From assembly GCF_900115755.1 (NCBI RefSeq), contig NZ_FOXQ01000009.1, positions 1-64,000 of the forward strand: 64,000 nucleotides of DNA, in the 5' to 3' direction. Of this stretch, positions 37,493-46,698 are shown one piece after another (position 1 is the stretch's first letter; each line of letters opens with the position of its first letter). Position numbers and translations under genes: made by a program. This stretch comes from Parafilimonas terrae (GTDB lineage: Bacteria; Bacteroidota; Bacteroidia; Chitinophagales; Chitinophagaceae). Under the pieces are notes generated by a model. It was not told the DNA's origin, made no database searches, and was given only the letters and a program-made list of their open reading frames with translations.

Positions 37493-37921
37493 TTACGAAT
37501 GAATATAATTCTGTAAATGTTCAATCGTTTCTTTCTGGGTGAGGATGGTTTCTTTAACCACATCATTAATGGATACAATGCCGGCAAGCTGTTCATTTTC
37601 AATAACCGGCAAATACCTGATATTTTTTGCAGACATCAGTTCCATACAATGTTCTACGGTGTCATTTTTAACTACAGACGGATAATTGGTATCCATTATT
37701 TCGCCAACCGTAGTCTCGCTGGAAGATCGGCCTTTAAGAATTACTTTCCGGGAATAATCGCGTTCCGTCATAAGGCCAATAAACCTGTCGTTTTGAGATA
37801 TGGCCACAGAACCAATATTCTTATCAGCCATTAATTTCAGGGCGTCTATCACGGTTAATTCAGATTGAACCGTTTCAACATGGCTTCCCTTGCGTTTCAA
37901 TATGTCAGCAACGTTTCTCAT
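37493..37921 (-). CDS. Protein of two CBS domains
   Basis: A 142-residue protein made of a tandem CBS pair: LKLMADKNIGSVAISQNDRFIGLMTERDYSRKV and VEHCMELMSAKNIRYLPVIENEQLAGIVSINDVV. CBS pairs bind adenine nucleotides and act as energy sensors. No catalytic domain is attached. It lies 51 bases downstream of yidC on the same strand, possibly read through. Target unknown. Confidence 0.9.
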   Translation of the reverse strand: MRNVADILKRKGSHVETVQSELTVIDALKLMADKNIGSVAISQNDRFIGLMTERDYSRKVILKGRSSSETTVGEIMDTNYPSVVKNDTVEHCMELMSAKNIRYLPVIENEQLAGIVSINDVVKETILTQKETIEHLQNYIHS

Positions 37922-37972
37922 AAGGATAAAAATACAAAATTCTGTGAAAATTTCCCTATGAAAAATAAGCCG

Positions 37973-39829
37973 CTATTTCTTATTTTTTTGCTGGTCTTTC
38001 ATTTGCTGCACTTTCTTTTGCGCTTCCAGCATTTTCTCATATTGTTCCTGCCATTTGCTTTTTTGCTTTACCTTTTTGGGGGCCTTGCGGCGCTCGTGCA
38101 TATCAGCAAGAATTTTATCATGGTCAAGAATATAATTCTGAATAACGAATTGGATTCCTAATGTAATAAGGTTGGACACCGTATAATACCAGGTTAATGC
38201 CGCCGGTAATGAATTAAAGAACAATAACATGAATATGGGATAAACATAAGGCATGTATTTTAACATAGGGTTATTAGGGTCCTGCGGCGTCATATTCATA
38301 TTATATATAGAAATAAGAAAGCTGGTAGCCACAGCAAGCAGAGCAAATAAACTGATATGATCGCCGATGATGAAAATTTTGCTGCCAAACTGCACCAGTA
38401 TATCATAAGTTGACAAGTCGTCCGACCAAAGGAAAGGCTGGCCTCTCAGGCTTATGTTAGAGTTAAAGAAACTATACAGGGCAAAGAATATTGGAATCTG
38501 CAGCAATAACGGCAAGCACCCACCCAATGGATTAGCGCCCGCTTCGCGAAAGAGTTTCATTTGCTCCATGGCGAAGCCCTGCTGGTCTTTTCCAAATTTC
38601 TTTCTCAGCTCATCTAATTCCGGTCGCAGCAGTTTCATTCTTGCACCGCTTTTATAGCTTTTGTACACAAGCGGCGATGTGATTAACCTTATAAAAATTG
38701 TAAGCAAAGCAATCACCCATCCATACACAGAAATAAAACCTGCAAAGAAGTTGAACACAGGCATTATAATGTATTTATTAATGGGCCTTACAAAGGCATA
38801 AAAATCACGGCCAAGGTTTACAATGCCATCCATTTCAGGAGCGGCATTTTGTAAAGCTTTATAATCATTCGGGCCAAAATACAATTGCATGGGAATATTA
38901 ATATTAGCTGAAGCGGGCACCTGCATTTGTAAGGTTGCATCAACCAAACCTATTACCTGCGTGGTATCTGTGCTGCGTGCCCAATGCACTTCTCCCCCTT
39001 TAAAATTGTCTTTGGCAATTAATGCTACGTTGAAAAACTGCTGCGCAGCGCTTACCCATTGCACCGGCTTTTCAAACTTATGTTCTGTTTTGGATGATAT
39101 ATAATCGAAATCATTTCCTTCAGAAAAGCAAACGTTCGACATGCGGCGCTCATAATCAGCCGATTTTTCAACCTGCATGAGCTGCGAAACAAAATGAAAA
39201 TTGAGCGTGTTATTGGTTATGAGGTTTTGTGCACCAGCCAGCGATATATTCCAGTCAATTAAATAACTGCCTTTTTTTATAGTGTATTGATGAATAATGC
39301 CCGCACCTGCCGAATCTATTAATTTAAACTGAACGGTTTGGCTGCCATCGGCATTTGTTACAGGTTTCTCTGCAACAAAATCCATTTCTGTGGTTGATGC
39401 TGATTTATTAGCGCCGGTATTTATAGCATAACTGATACCATCTTTATCACTTTCACCCAATACAACCTTACCGCCGGTCTGCGAATTATACTGCTTTAAT
39501 TCCACGTATTTTATTGCACCGCCTTTGGTAGTAAATACAGCCTTGAGAACATCGTTTTCAACAGTAACCAGTTGTTCCGGGATGCTGGCAGCTTTGGCAA
39601 AATTGCCTGCTGAATTTGTCTTACCAATAGAATCAGCACGAAGAGAATCGAGTTTTAAGGCAGCCCTTTGTTCGGGTGTGATTTTATTAATGGAATCAAT
39701 ACGCAGAGAATCCTGTATATGTTTTTGATGCGTTAAATAGGCTTGTTGTTGTTTGTTCGTGTACCAGAAAAAAACAAAAAATAAAATGGCCAGTATAACT
39801 ACACCAATAATTGTATTCTTATCCTTCAT
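37973..39829 (-). CDS. yidC: Membrane protein insertase YidC
   Basis: A 618-residue Oxa1/YidC insertase. An N-terminal membrane anchor (IIGVVILAILFFVFFWY) is followed by a large periplasmic beta-domain (about 60-350). The conserved core begins near GWVIALLTIFIRLITSPLVYKSYKSGARMK and includes PIFFALYSFFNSNISLRGQPFLW. The tail is Lys/Gln-rich, as in Bacteroidota YidC. It inserts membrane proteins alone or with SecYEG. The usual rpmH-rnpA neighbours are absent here. Confidence 0.95.
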   Translation of the reverse strand: MKDKNTIIGVVILAILFFVFFWYTNKQQQAYLTHQKHIQDSLRIDSINKITPEQRAALKLDSLRADSIGKTNSAGNFAKAASIPEQLVTVENDVLKAVFTTKGGAIKYVELKQYNSQTGGKVVLGESDKDGISYAINTGANKSASTTEMDFVAEKPVTNADGSQTVQFKLIDSAGAGIIHQYTIKKGSYLIDWNISLAGAQNLITNNTLNFHFVSQLMQVEKSADYERRMSNVCFSEGNDFDYISSKTEHKFEKPVQWVSAAQQFFNVALIAKDNFKGGEVHWARSTDTTQVIGLVDATLQMQVPASANINIPMQLYFGPNDYKALQNAAPEMDGIVNLGRDFYAFVRPINKYIIMPVFNFFAGFISVYGWVIALLTIFIRLITSPLVYKSYKSGARMKLLRPELDELRKKFGKDQQGFAMEQMKLFREAGANPLGGCLPLLLQIPIFFALYSFFNSNISLRGQPFLWSDDLSTYDILVQFGSKIFIIGDHISLFALLAVATSFLISIYNMNMTPQDPNNPMLKYMPYVYPIFMLLFFNSLPAALTWYYTVSNLITLGIQFVIQNYILDHDKILADMHERRKAPKKVKQKSKWQEQYEKMLEAQKKVQQMKDQQKNKK

Positions 39830-39936
39830 ATAAAAAAATAAGCGGCAAAGGTAACAGATTGGGTAATTGCAGGCAAAGCGAAAAGCAAAAAGTAAAAATT
39901 AAAAAAACTTTAAACTTTAATGGAAAACGTTTGAAA

Positions 39937-41085
39937 TTATCTAACCTTTCTGCCCTTCCATTTGTAGGTGCCAAATGTGCCCAGCCAACCCGAAATTACC
40001 GTGTATAAAATATGAAAAGGCTGCATAAGTACAAACGAAAGCATTAACCGCTGCAGCGAATAAAATTTTGAAACCCTATACATAAAAGGCATTTCAAGCA
40101 ATGCCTTAAAAAGAATGAATGATAACCACACTAAAAATATTTGCGGCCTGAAAAAACTGGCGATAAATAATACCAGTAAAAAAAGGTTCAAAAAATAAAC
40201 CAGCAGTAATACCCAGAAAACACGCTTGTCTTTATAACTGGTTGCTTTGCTTGCCCAGCGTATGCGTTGATTCAAAAAGCTGTTTAAATCGGGCATGGGT
40301 GGTGTTGTTACAATTATTTTATCGCTGAATAAATAGCCTATATTTTCAGGATACTTTGTTTTTATTTTATGCATCAGCAGCATATCATCGCCACTCGCAA
40401 TATGATCTGCATTTTTAAATCCATCCACTTCATAAAAAACTGATTTTTTATAGGCAAGGTTAGCGCCATTGCACATGCTATGGGCGCCTGCATAAACTGA
40501 TGCCGCCGTTATGCCCTGCAGGCTTAAGAAATCAAGGCACTGAAAAATATCAAGAAAAGAATTATTGCAGGTAAACATTACAGGCGCCGCTATAAAAACA
40601 CGGTTATTTTTTTGAATATACGCATCAAATAACTGGAGCCATTGCTGCGGCACAATACAATCTGCATCGGTGGTAATGATCCATTCATATTTACTTTGCG
40701 CAATAGCCAGTTCAATCGCTCTTTTTTTATAGGAATTGATTGTTTCGGTAATAATATTTTTTAAGCTGATGATATGAATATTGGAATACTTTGTTTGCAA
40801 AGCATGAACAATCCCAGGCGTTCTGTCTGTGGAAAAATCATCAGCCACTATTATTTCAAATAAATCTTCGGGATAATTATTATTGAGAATTGACCGGATG
40901 CAGTTTTCAATATTTTCTTCTTCGTTGCGTGCCGGAATAATAACCGTAAACCTTGTTACAGGCTTTATAACCGTTGCATTAAAAATCCTGAGTTTACTAA
41001 ACCAATACAAATAAAGGTTTATGAGCAAAAGATAAAGGCAAAGCAGCGTGGCAGTGATATAAATAAAATAAGTAAGCAACTGCAT
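39937..41085 (-). CDS. Membrane-anchored glycosyltransferase family 2
   Basis: A 382-residue GT-A enzyme with an N-terminal membrane segment (about 7-29) and two or three more at the C terminus (about 295-370). Motifs are ADDFSTDRTPG (first Asp pair), TTDADCIVPQ (DxD), ASGDDMLL (acceptor-site Asp) and QRIRWASK (QxxRW), as in processive or membrane-linked GT2 enzymes. It could elongate a polysaccharide or glycosylate a lipid. It is downstream of an alpha/beta hydrolase gene by 23 bases on the same strand. Confidence 0.85.
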   Translation of the reverse strand: MQLLTYFIYITATLLCLYLLLINLYLYWFSKLRIFNATVIKPVTRFTVIIPARNEEENIENCIRSILNNNYPEDLFEIIVADDFSTDRTPGIVHALQTKYSNIHIISLKNIITETINSYKKRAIELAIAQSKYEWIITTDADCIVPQQWLQLFDAYIQKNNRVFIAAPVMFTCNNSFLDIFQCLDFLSLQGITAASVYAGAHSMCNGANLAYKKSVFYEVDGFKNADHIASGDDMLLMHKIKTKYPENIGYLFSDKIIVTTPPMPDLNSFLNQRIRWASKATSYKDKRVFWVLLLVYFLNLFLLVLFIASFFRPQIFLVWLSFILFKALLEMPFMYRVSKFYSLQRLMLSFVLMQPFHILYTVISGWLGTFGTYKWKGRKVR

Positions 41086-41108
41086 ATAGCCCGCAAAGAA
41101 AACTACAA

Positions 41109-41906
41109 TCAGTCATTCAGCAATGCAGCAATTTCGTTTGCATATTTTTCTTTCATCAACTGGTGGCCTGCATGTATAGTTTTTATACTGATATTTTTTG
41201 CATTGTTAAAAACACCTGCACGTTTACTGAGAATAATACGGTCGTATTCACCAAACAAAAAATTCAGTTGAACATTATATGTGCCACACAATTGTTTTAT
41301 ATGCTGAAGATTGGGTTTGAACCTGCGCATAAACGTCCAGCGTTTATATAAAAGCATTCTTTCTTTCTCTTCATCCAAATAATAATGTATGAATTTTATG
41401 ATGCTTTTATTAAGCAGTTTTAATTTGGCGATTGCGTTAACCGTTTTAAAAAACCAGCCGGGATTTTTCATAGTATAAGCAAAAGCTTTATTCCCCAAAC
41501 GTGTTTGCGTGGTTAGCCGGTACCAGATATTCTGATGCAAACCATCGGGCGCAACCAATGCTGCCGTTTCAATTTCACCCGGCATTTTTTCTATTAAATG
41601 CATAGCCACACGGCCACCCATGCTGTATGAAAGCAAAGAAAACTTTGTATTGGTAAAATGTATCAGCCTTATAATGGCAATAAGATCATCCGGCATAAAA
41701 GGTGCTTCTTCATTCCACTGAGTTTTTCCATGAAAAGGAAAATCAATAGCATATAATGTATAATCATCGCCCAGCCTATTATTCAAAAAAGCAAATGAAT
41801 ATCCATTTTCTCCATAACCATGAAAACAAAACAATGTTTTGGCCCCTTTGCCAAAAACATAATAATGAATAAGCGAAGCTTTATATGCCAGGAAATGATG
41901 CTGCAT
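41109..41906 (-). CDS. Alpha/beta hydrolase
   Basis: A 265-residue alpha/beta-fold hydrolase. The oxyanion HG is in LFCFHGYGENGYSF, the nucleophile elbow is LLSYSMGGRVAMHLI, the acid is in FLFGEYDRII, and the His is in IHAGHQLMKEKY, so the Ser-Asp-His triad is complete. No signal peptide, so cytosolic. It probably forms an operon with the GT2 gene 23 bases downstream. Substrate unknown; esterase or lipase-like action is the default reading. Confidence 0.82.
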   Translation of the reverse strand: MQHHFLAYKASLIHYYVFGKGAKTLFCFHGYGENGYSFAFLNNRLGDDYTLYAIDFPFHGKTQWNEEAPFMPDDLIAIIRLIHFTNTKFSLLSYSMGGRVAMHLIEKMPGEIETAALVAPDGLHQNIWYRLTTQTRLGNKAFAYTMKNPGWFFKTVNAIAKLKLLNKSIIKFIHYYLDEEKERMLLYKRWTFMRRFKPNLQHIKQLCGTYNVQLNFLFGEYDRIILSKRAGVFNNAKNISIKTIHAGHQLMKEKYANEIAALLND

Positions 41907-41947
41907 GAACGCTTTACATCTTAACAGAAAAAATTATTTTGAATCTG

Positions 41948-41977
41948 TTGTTAATGTGATAAAGATATATACTTTTG
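41948..41977 (+). promoter_or_regulatory. Promoter of the marR gene
   Basis: TTG (41948-41950), a 19-base spacer, and TACTTTTG (41970-41977) match the Bacteroidota consensus TTG/TTTG-N19-TAnnTTTG exactly. The marR ATG is 70 bases further on. Confidence 0.7.
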
Positions 41978-41979
41978 AG

Positions 41980-41999
41980 ATAGTTGCATAAACAACTAT
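41980..41999 (+). promoter_or_regulatory. Probable MarR operator over the transcription start
   Basis: ATAGTTG-N6-CAACTAT is a perfect 7-6-7 inverted repeat beginning two bases after the -7 box, so a bound dimer would cover the start site. Size and symmetry suit MarR-family dimers. Autoregulation is inferred from position. Confidence 0.6.
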
Positions 42000-42002
42000 T
42001 TC

Positions 42003-42033
42003 AACCTGGCAGGCTTTAAAAACCTGACAGGTT
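42003..42033 (+). repeat. AACCTG...CAGGTT hairpin in the marR leader
   Basis: AACCTG (42003-42008) and CAGGTT (42028-42033) enclose CAGG and CCTG, making an almost perfect stem. Seen linearly it is two copies of ACCTGnCAGG. It lies between the operator and the ATG and would be transcribed. Confidence 0.5.
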
Positions 42034-42047
42034 ATATTTAGTAAAAC

Positions 42048-42512
42048 ATGTCGGTAAACCAGTTTAAAAGAGGAGAATTATACAGCGTTATTAATGGAAT
42101 GGCCAGTACGGCGGTTGCAAGGCGGTTACAAAAAAACCTTCGCAATGCGGGCATTGATATTACGATTGAACAATGGACAGTGCTTTATCATTTATGGAAA
42201 GAAGATTGTTTAAGCCAGCAGGAATTATGCAACCGCACTTATCGCGATAAACCAAGCATCACAAGATTGATTGATAAACTTGAAAAACAGAAATTATTAA
42301 AACGTTCATCCCATAAAAATGATAAGCGCATTAACCTTGTTTGTTTAACGGATGCGGGAAGGGCTTTACAGAATGTAACCCTTGAGCTGGCCAACCAAAC
42401 CATGGATGAAGCGCTGCAGGATGTGAACAAAGAAGAAATTGAAATTGTAAAAAGAGTGTTGCAGAAGGTGTATGATAATTTGAACCCCACATCTCCTGAA
42501 GGGAGCATATAA
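42048..42512 (+). CDS. MarR family transcriptional regulator
   Basis: A 154-residue winged-helix regulator. WTVLYHLWKEDCLSQQELCNRTYRDKPSITRLIDKLEKQKLLKR is the DNA-binding helix-turn-helix, followed by the wing HKNDKRINLVCLTDAGRAL. Helices at both ends should form the dimer. Members respond to phenolic or acyl-CoA-like ligands. It is upstream of an acyl-CoA dehydrogenase on the same strand, so control of fatty-acid or aromatic acyl-CoA catabolism is likely. Its own promoter carries a matching inverted repeat. Confidence 0.9.
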   Translation: MSVNQFKRGELYSVINGMASTAVARRLQKNLRNAGIDITIEQWTVLYHLWKEDCLSQQELCNRTYRDKPSITRLIDKLEKQKLLKRSSHKNDKRINLVCLTDAGRALQNVTLELANQTMDEALQDVNKEEIEIVKRVLQKVYDNLNPTSPEGSI

Positions 42513-42516
42513 AGTC

Positions 42517-42536
42517 TCAAACTATATGAAGTTTGA
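42517..42536 (+). promoter_or_regulatory. Second 7-6-7 inverted repeat between marR and the dehydrogenase
   Basis: TCAAACT-N6-AGTTTGA has the same arm and spacer lengths as the operator in front of marR and shares the AGTT(T)G core. It lies five bases after the marR stop and 126 bases before the dehydrogenase ATG. A second binding site is a reasonable reading but unproven. Confidence 0.4.
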
Positions 42537-42661
42537 TTAAATGATGAATGCAGAAAATTTGAAACCGGAGATGAGACGCGAATATGCAATTTAAGAAAGC
42601 TAACGTGATGCATAAAAACAAAAACCAATAGCAAAAAATATTTATTAATAAAATTAATATC

Positions 42662-44452
42662 ATGGAATCTGTGGAAAATAAAACCATATTAAAAGGCGGT
42701 GAATGGCTTATTAAAGAAAGCACCGCCAACGATATTTTTATTCGTGAAGACTTTAGCGAAGAGCAGCAAATGATAATGGACATGTGCAGCCAGTTTATAC
42801 AAACAGAAGTACTGCCCATTATTGACCGCATTGATAAACTTGAACCGGGCCTTATGCGCTCATTACTGGTTAAGGCCGGTGAACAAGGATTGCTGAGCAC
42901 TTCTTTTCCCGAGGAATACGGCGGACTTGCAAAAGATTTTATAACGTCAACCATTGTTAATGAAGGGCTGGGCAATGGCTTTTCTTTTTCGGTGGCCATT
43001 GCAGCACATACCGGCATTGGCTCGCTGCCTATTTTATATTTTGGAACGGAAGATCAAAAACAAAAATATATCCCGAAGCTTGCCAGCGGCGAGTTTATAG
43101 GCGCTTATGGCTTAACGGAGCCCGGCAGCGGTAGTGATGCGCTTGGCGCCAAAACAACGGCGCGTTTAAGTGAAGACGGCAAATATTATTTACTGAATGG
43201 CCAGAAATGCTGGATAACCAACGGTGGCTTTGCCGATGTTTATACAGTGTTTGCCAAAGTGGATGGCGATAAATTCACGGCCTTTATTGTTGAACGTGGT
43301 TTTGAAGGTTTTACGCAAGGCCCTGAAGAACATAAAATGGGTATCAAAGGTTCTTCAACAGTGCAGTTATATTTCCAGGATTGCAAAGTACCTGCTGAAA
43401 ATGTATTAGGGGAAATTGGTAAAGGCCATATTATCGCTTTTAATATTTTAAATATAGGCAGGTTGAAATTATGCGCTGCAACCAACGGCGGTTCCAGGAG
43501 TGCACTGGATATGTCGGTGGAATATGCCATTAATCGCGAACAGTTCAATACATCCATTTCCAATTTTGGCGCTATAAAAGAAAAGCTTGCCAATATGGCT
43601 ATTAGTTTATGGGCAAGCGATTCTGCATTATACAGAACTGCCGCATTGATTGAAGAAAAGCGGGCAGAACTGGAAGCTTCCGGCAAAACGCATGAGCAGG
43701 CGTTGCTTGGCGCTGCCGAAGAATATGCAATTGAATGCGCCATATTAAAAGTGTTTGGCAGCGAGGTGCTGGACCTGGTTACCAATGAAGGTGTACAAAT
43801 ACATGGCGGCAATGGTTTCAGTGATGAATATTTAATATCGAAAGCTTACCGCGACAGCCGCATTAACCGCATTTATGAAGGCACCAACGAAATAAACCGG
43901 TTGCTTATTCTGGATATGACGTTGAAACGCGCCATGAAAGGAAGGCTGGATTTGATGGGCCCTGCCATGGCTGTCGCAAATGAGCTGATGAGCATTCCTG
44001 ATTTTGGCAATGATGATGAAACGCCATTCAGCGAACAAAAAAAATATATCATCAACTTTAAGAAAGCCATTTTAATGGTGGCGGGCGCAGCCGTGCAAAA
44101 GCTGATGATGAATATTGATAAAGAGCAGGAAGTATTAATACATATTGCCAATATGGCCATTGATACCTACCATGCAGAAAGCTGTTTGTTGCGTTTAATG
44201 AAGCTTACAGAGAAAAACGGTGAAGCTAATGTTGCTGTTTTGAAAGATATAGTTGACTGTTTTATTTATGATGCAGCAGACCGTATAAATAAAAATGGTA
44301 AAGATGCTTTGAATGCTTTTGGTGAAGGCGATGAATTGCGCATCATGCATATTGGCTTAAAAAGATTTACAAAAGTTCAGCCACTTAATTCAAAGGCAGC
44401 TAAAAGAAGGATTGCAGATAAGATGATTGCAGATAGGAAGTATGCATTCTAG
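42662..44452 (+). CDS. Acyl-CoA dehydrogenase family protein
   Basis: A 596-residue flavoprotein of the acyl-CoA dehydrogenase family, first step of fatty-acid beta-oxidation. It contains YGLTEPGSGSDALGAKTTA (FAD/substrate region), CWITNGGFADVYTVFAKV, and near residue 400 IHGGNGFSDEY followed by RINRIYEGTNEINRL with the probable catalytic Glu. A C-terminal extension of about 180 residues, as in VLCAD/ACAD9-like enzymes, suggests long-chain substrates or membrane association. Located after marR; no thiolase or hydratase gene follows here. Confidence 0.92.
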   Translation: MESVENKTILKGGEWLIKESTANDIFIREDFSEEQQMIMDMCSQFIQTEVLPIIDRIDKLEPGLMRSLLVKAGEQGLLSTSFPEEYGGLAKDFITSTIVNEGLGNGFSFSVAIAAHTGIGSLPILYFGTEDQKQKYIPKLASGEFIGAYGLTEPGSGSDALGAKTTARLSEDGKYYLLNGQKCWITNGGFADVYTVFAKVDGDKFTAFIVERGFEGFTQGPEEHKMGIKGSSTVQLYFQDCKVPAENVLGEIGKGHIIAFNILNIGRLKLCAATNGGSRSALDMSVEYAINREQFNTSISNFGAIKEKLANMAISLWASDSALYRTAALIEEKRAELEASGKTHEQALLGAAEEYAIECAILKVFGSEVLDLVTNEGVQIHGGNGFSDEYLISKAYRDSRINRIYEGTNEINRLLILDMTLKRAMKGRLDLMGPAMAVANELMSIPDFGNDDETPFSEQKKYIINFKKAILMVAGAAVQKLMMNIDKEQEVLIHIANMAIDTYHAESCLLRLMKLTEKNGEANVAVLKDIVDCFIYDAADRINKNGKDALNAFGEGDELRIMHIGLKRFTKVQPLNSKAAKRRIADKMIADRKYAF

Positions 44453-44640
44453 GGAAATCATCAAACTGGCTTTTAATTTCTCACAGATGGTGCAGATTAT
44501 CACGGATGATATCAGGGCTTTTTTAAAATTTCTTCAAAGTCGTTTCGAACAGCTCTTTTTATTTCTTTTATAAATTCTATTATACCCATAATTATTATAA
44601 CGACGGCTGAATAAAAAAATAATGAACTTAGTAAGATAAA

Positions 44641-45528
44641 TCACACCGAAGCCAGCAACACCTGCCAGGCCTCGTTTACATTTCCTTTATCAAGTAATTG
44701 TTTTGCATAGCGGTGCAGTTCACTTTCCATTTCATCAGGGCTTACGGAATAATATTGAATAATATTTTTCAGTTGTTCATCTTCAAACGAAGCATCAACA
44801 AAAGGTATTTCTTTTACATTAGCTAACCGGGCAAGATGATTGCCGGTTAATATTTTACTTGTGCGGATAGCCGCAGGCAAACCATCAATGCCAATTCCCA
44901 AATCTCTTACCGGCCTGATAACTTTAAAAAGATTGGTTGCATCCACATTACAATACCAGTCGCCGCCAAGCCTTGCCACATGGTGCAGTTTGGTTTGATC
45001 TATAGCCGAACCATCTTCATTCAAAATACTTTCATCAACATGCATGCATATAACTTCTGCAATAATTAATTGCCCCGAACCGCCAGTATTGCCAAGGCTT
45101 TTTATTTCAAGCACCTTGCATTCCATTTGCACTTTGGCTTCTTTAACACGAGGTGGTTTTATATAAAATGATGACAGCTTTGTAAAGCCTGCCTTTACAA
45201 ATTCATCTGTGCCTTTTGCATATTCAGTGCTTGCAAGGTTTATCTGCTGCACTATATCATAATCACAAATATTAATAACCACTTCCGGTACTTCACTTAT
45301 ATTTTCGAAAGTATGTTTATGCGTATTATTTCTTCCTCTTTTCACTGTTGAAAAAATAACCACAGGCGGATCATAAGAAAAAAGATTAAAAAAACTGAAC
45401 GGGCTAAGGTTTGAATTTCCATCTTTATCAACCGTGCTTGCCAGTGCGATTGGCCTTGGTGCAATGGCATATTGCAGCCAGTTCATTTTTTGCGGAAGCG
45501 CAAGTGTATTTAATTCTACCGTATGCAT
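44641..45528 (-). CDS. Flavin reductase family protein
   Basis: A 295-residue FMN-binding split-barrel protein. The N-terminal region IAPRPIALASTVDKDGNSNLSPFSFFNLFSYDPPVVIFSTVKRG is the classic flavin-binding stretch. Such proteins supply reduced flavin to oxygenases or act as esterase/oxidase partners. The last 90 residues are an extra helical tail. It follows the FAH-family gene by 34 bases on the same strand; this pair occurs in Bacteroidota aromatic amino-acid degradation clusters, although the dioxygenase genes are not in this window. Confidence 0.85.
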   Translation of the reverse strand: MHTVELNTLALPQKMNWLQYAIAPRPIALASTVDKDGNSNLSPFSFFNLFSYDPPVVIFSTVKRGRNNTHKHTFENISEVPEVVINICDYDIVQQINLASTEYAKGTDEFVKAGFTKLSSFYIKPPRVKEAKVQMECKVLEIKSLGNTGGSGQLIIAEVICMHVDESILNEDGSAIDQTKLHHVARLGGDWYCNVDATNLFKVIRPVRDLGIGIDGLPAAIRTSKILTGNHLARLANVKEIPFVDASFEDEQLKNIIQYYSVSPDEMESELHRYAKQLLDKGNVNEAWQVLLASV

Positions 45529-45562
45529 CGCATTATAATTAGCACATCAGCAAATTTGTCAA

Positions 45563-46570
45563 TTAAACTTTTTTCTTTTGAAGTATAGAAAAATCGCTTT
45601 CTTCTTTTTCAATAATATTTTTCAGTATTCCTAAGCCTTCAACTTCCATTTCAATTACATCGCCCTGCTGCAGCCATTGTTCTTCGTAATTTTCATCATT
45701 CAGTTTACCGGTACCGTTCAATTCAAGAAAGCATCCGGTACCAACTGTGCCACTGCCAATAATATCGCCGGGATATAAAGTTGCACCATACGATGCACGT
45801 TCAATCAGTTCGGCAAACGTCCAGTCCATATCGCTTAAATTACCTTCACTTACCTGCACGCCGTTTATTGCACATGTCATTTTTAAATTCCAGTTTTTAC
45901 CCGCATGGCCTTCTTTTGCCGGCACTTCAAATTGTTCCAGTTCATCCAATGTAATTAACCACGGGCCTGTTGCCGTTGCAAAATCTTTTCCCTTTGCCGG
46001 GCCAAGGTTCAGCAACATTTCTTCTGATTGCAAAGTGCGGGCGCTGAGGTCGTTCATAATCATTAATCCGGCAATATATTCGTCAGCTTCTTCTGCGGGA
46101 ATATTTCTGCCTAATTTAGAAATAACAATGGCTGCTTCCAGTTCAAAATCAAGTTTATTAAAATGATCGGGCATGCACATAACAGGCCCCGGCCCCTGCA
46201 CGCCATGATGATTAGTGAAATAAAAAACAGGATACTGATCAAACTCAGGCAGCATGGGCACTTTCCTGTTTCTCCTGGCAGCGGCAACATGCTGACGGAA
46301 TGCATATCCATCGCGGCAGCTTGGAGGAAAAGGTACAGGCGCCAGTAAATCTGCGCTATTAACCGGAAAGCCTTTTTCCCTGCCAATGCGGCCATCCAAA
46401 ATTGCCTGGTGCAGTTTTAATGCAAGTGCGTAATTATCTTCCCAATAAGTAAGGAACATCATCATAGATGATGGCATTTCGCTATGCAGCAAATCTGTAT
46501 CGTACAATAAATTATTTTCAAGAATAGCTAACTGGTCATGCCCTTCTTTTAAATAAGAAACCAATTTCAT
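45563..46570 (-). CDS. Fumarylacetoacetate hydrolase family protein
   Basis: A 335-residue FAH-fold enzyme. The metal-site region includes DFELEAAIVISKLGRNIPAEEADEYIAGLMIMNDLSAR, and GDIIGSGTVGTGCFLELNG is the usual later motif. It likely cleaves a C-C bond in a diketo acid such as fumarylacetoacetate from tyrosine. First gene of a two-gene reverse unit with the flavin reductase. Upstream lies a 305-bp region with a perfect palindrome. True fumarylacetoacetase versus a related hydrolase cannot be settled from the sequence alone. Confidence 0.88.
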   Translation of the reverse strand: MKLVSYLKEGHDQLAILENNLLYDTDLLHSEMPSSMMMFLTYWEDNYALALKLHQAILDGRIGREKGFPVNSADLLAPVPFPPSCRDGYAFRQHVAAARRNRKVPMLPEFDQYPVFYFTNHHGVQGPGPVMCMPDHFNKLDFELEAAIVISKLGRNIPAEEADEYIAGLMIMNDLSARTLQSEEMLLNLGPAKGKDFATATGPWLITLDELEQFEVPAKEGHAGKNWNLKMTCAINGVQVSEGNLSDMDWTFAELIERASYGATLYPGDIIGSGTVGTGCFLELNGTGKLNDENYEEQWLQQGDVIEMEVEGLGILKNIIEKEESDFSILQKKKV

Positions 46571-46668
46571 TCGTATAAGTTTATTTTTTAAATGGCCTTC
46601 GTGTGATAAAATATTATGCCCTGTTTCATAATAATTATTTCAGTTGGATGCTGTATTTTTGCACCTGG

Positions 46669-46698
46669 TTCATAAATGAATATATATTCATTTATGAA
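46669..46698. promoter_or_regulatory. Perfect 30-bp palindrome, probable operator
   Basis: Two 12-bp inverted repeats, TTCATAAATGAA and TTCATTTATGAA, are joined by TATATA; the whole 30 bases equal their own reverse complement. It starts 8 bases after a TATTTTTG -7 box, so it would cover the transcription start. The form suggests two adjacent dimers of a regulator. The regulator is not identified. Confidence 0.55.
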
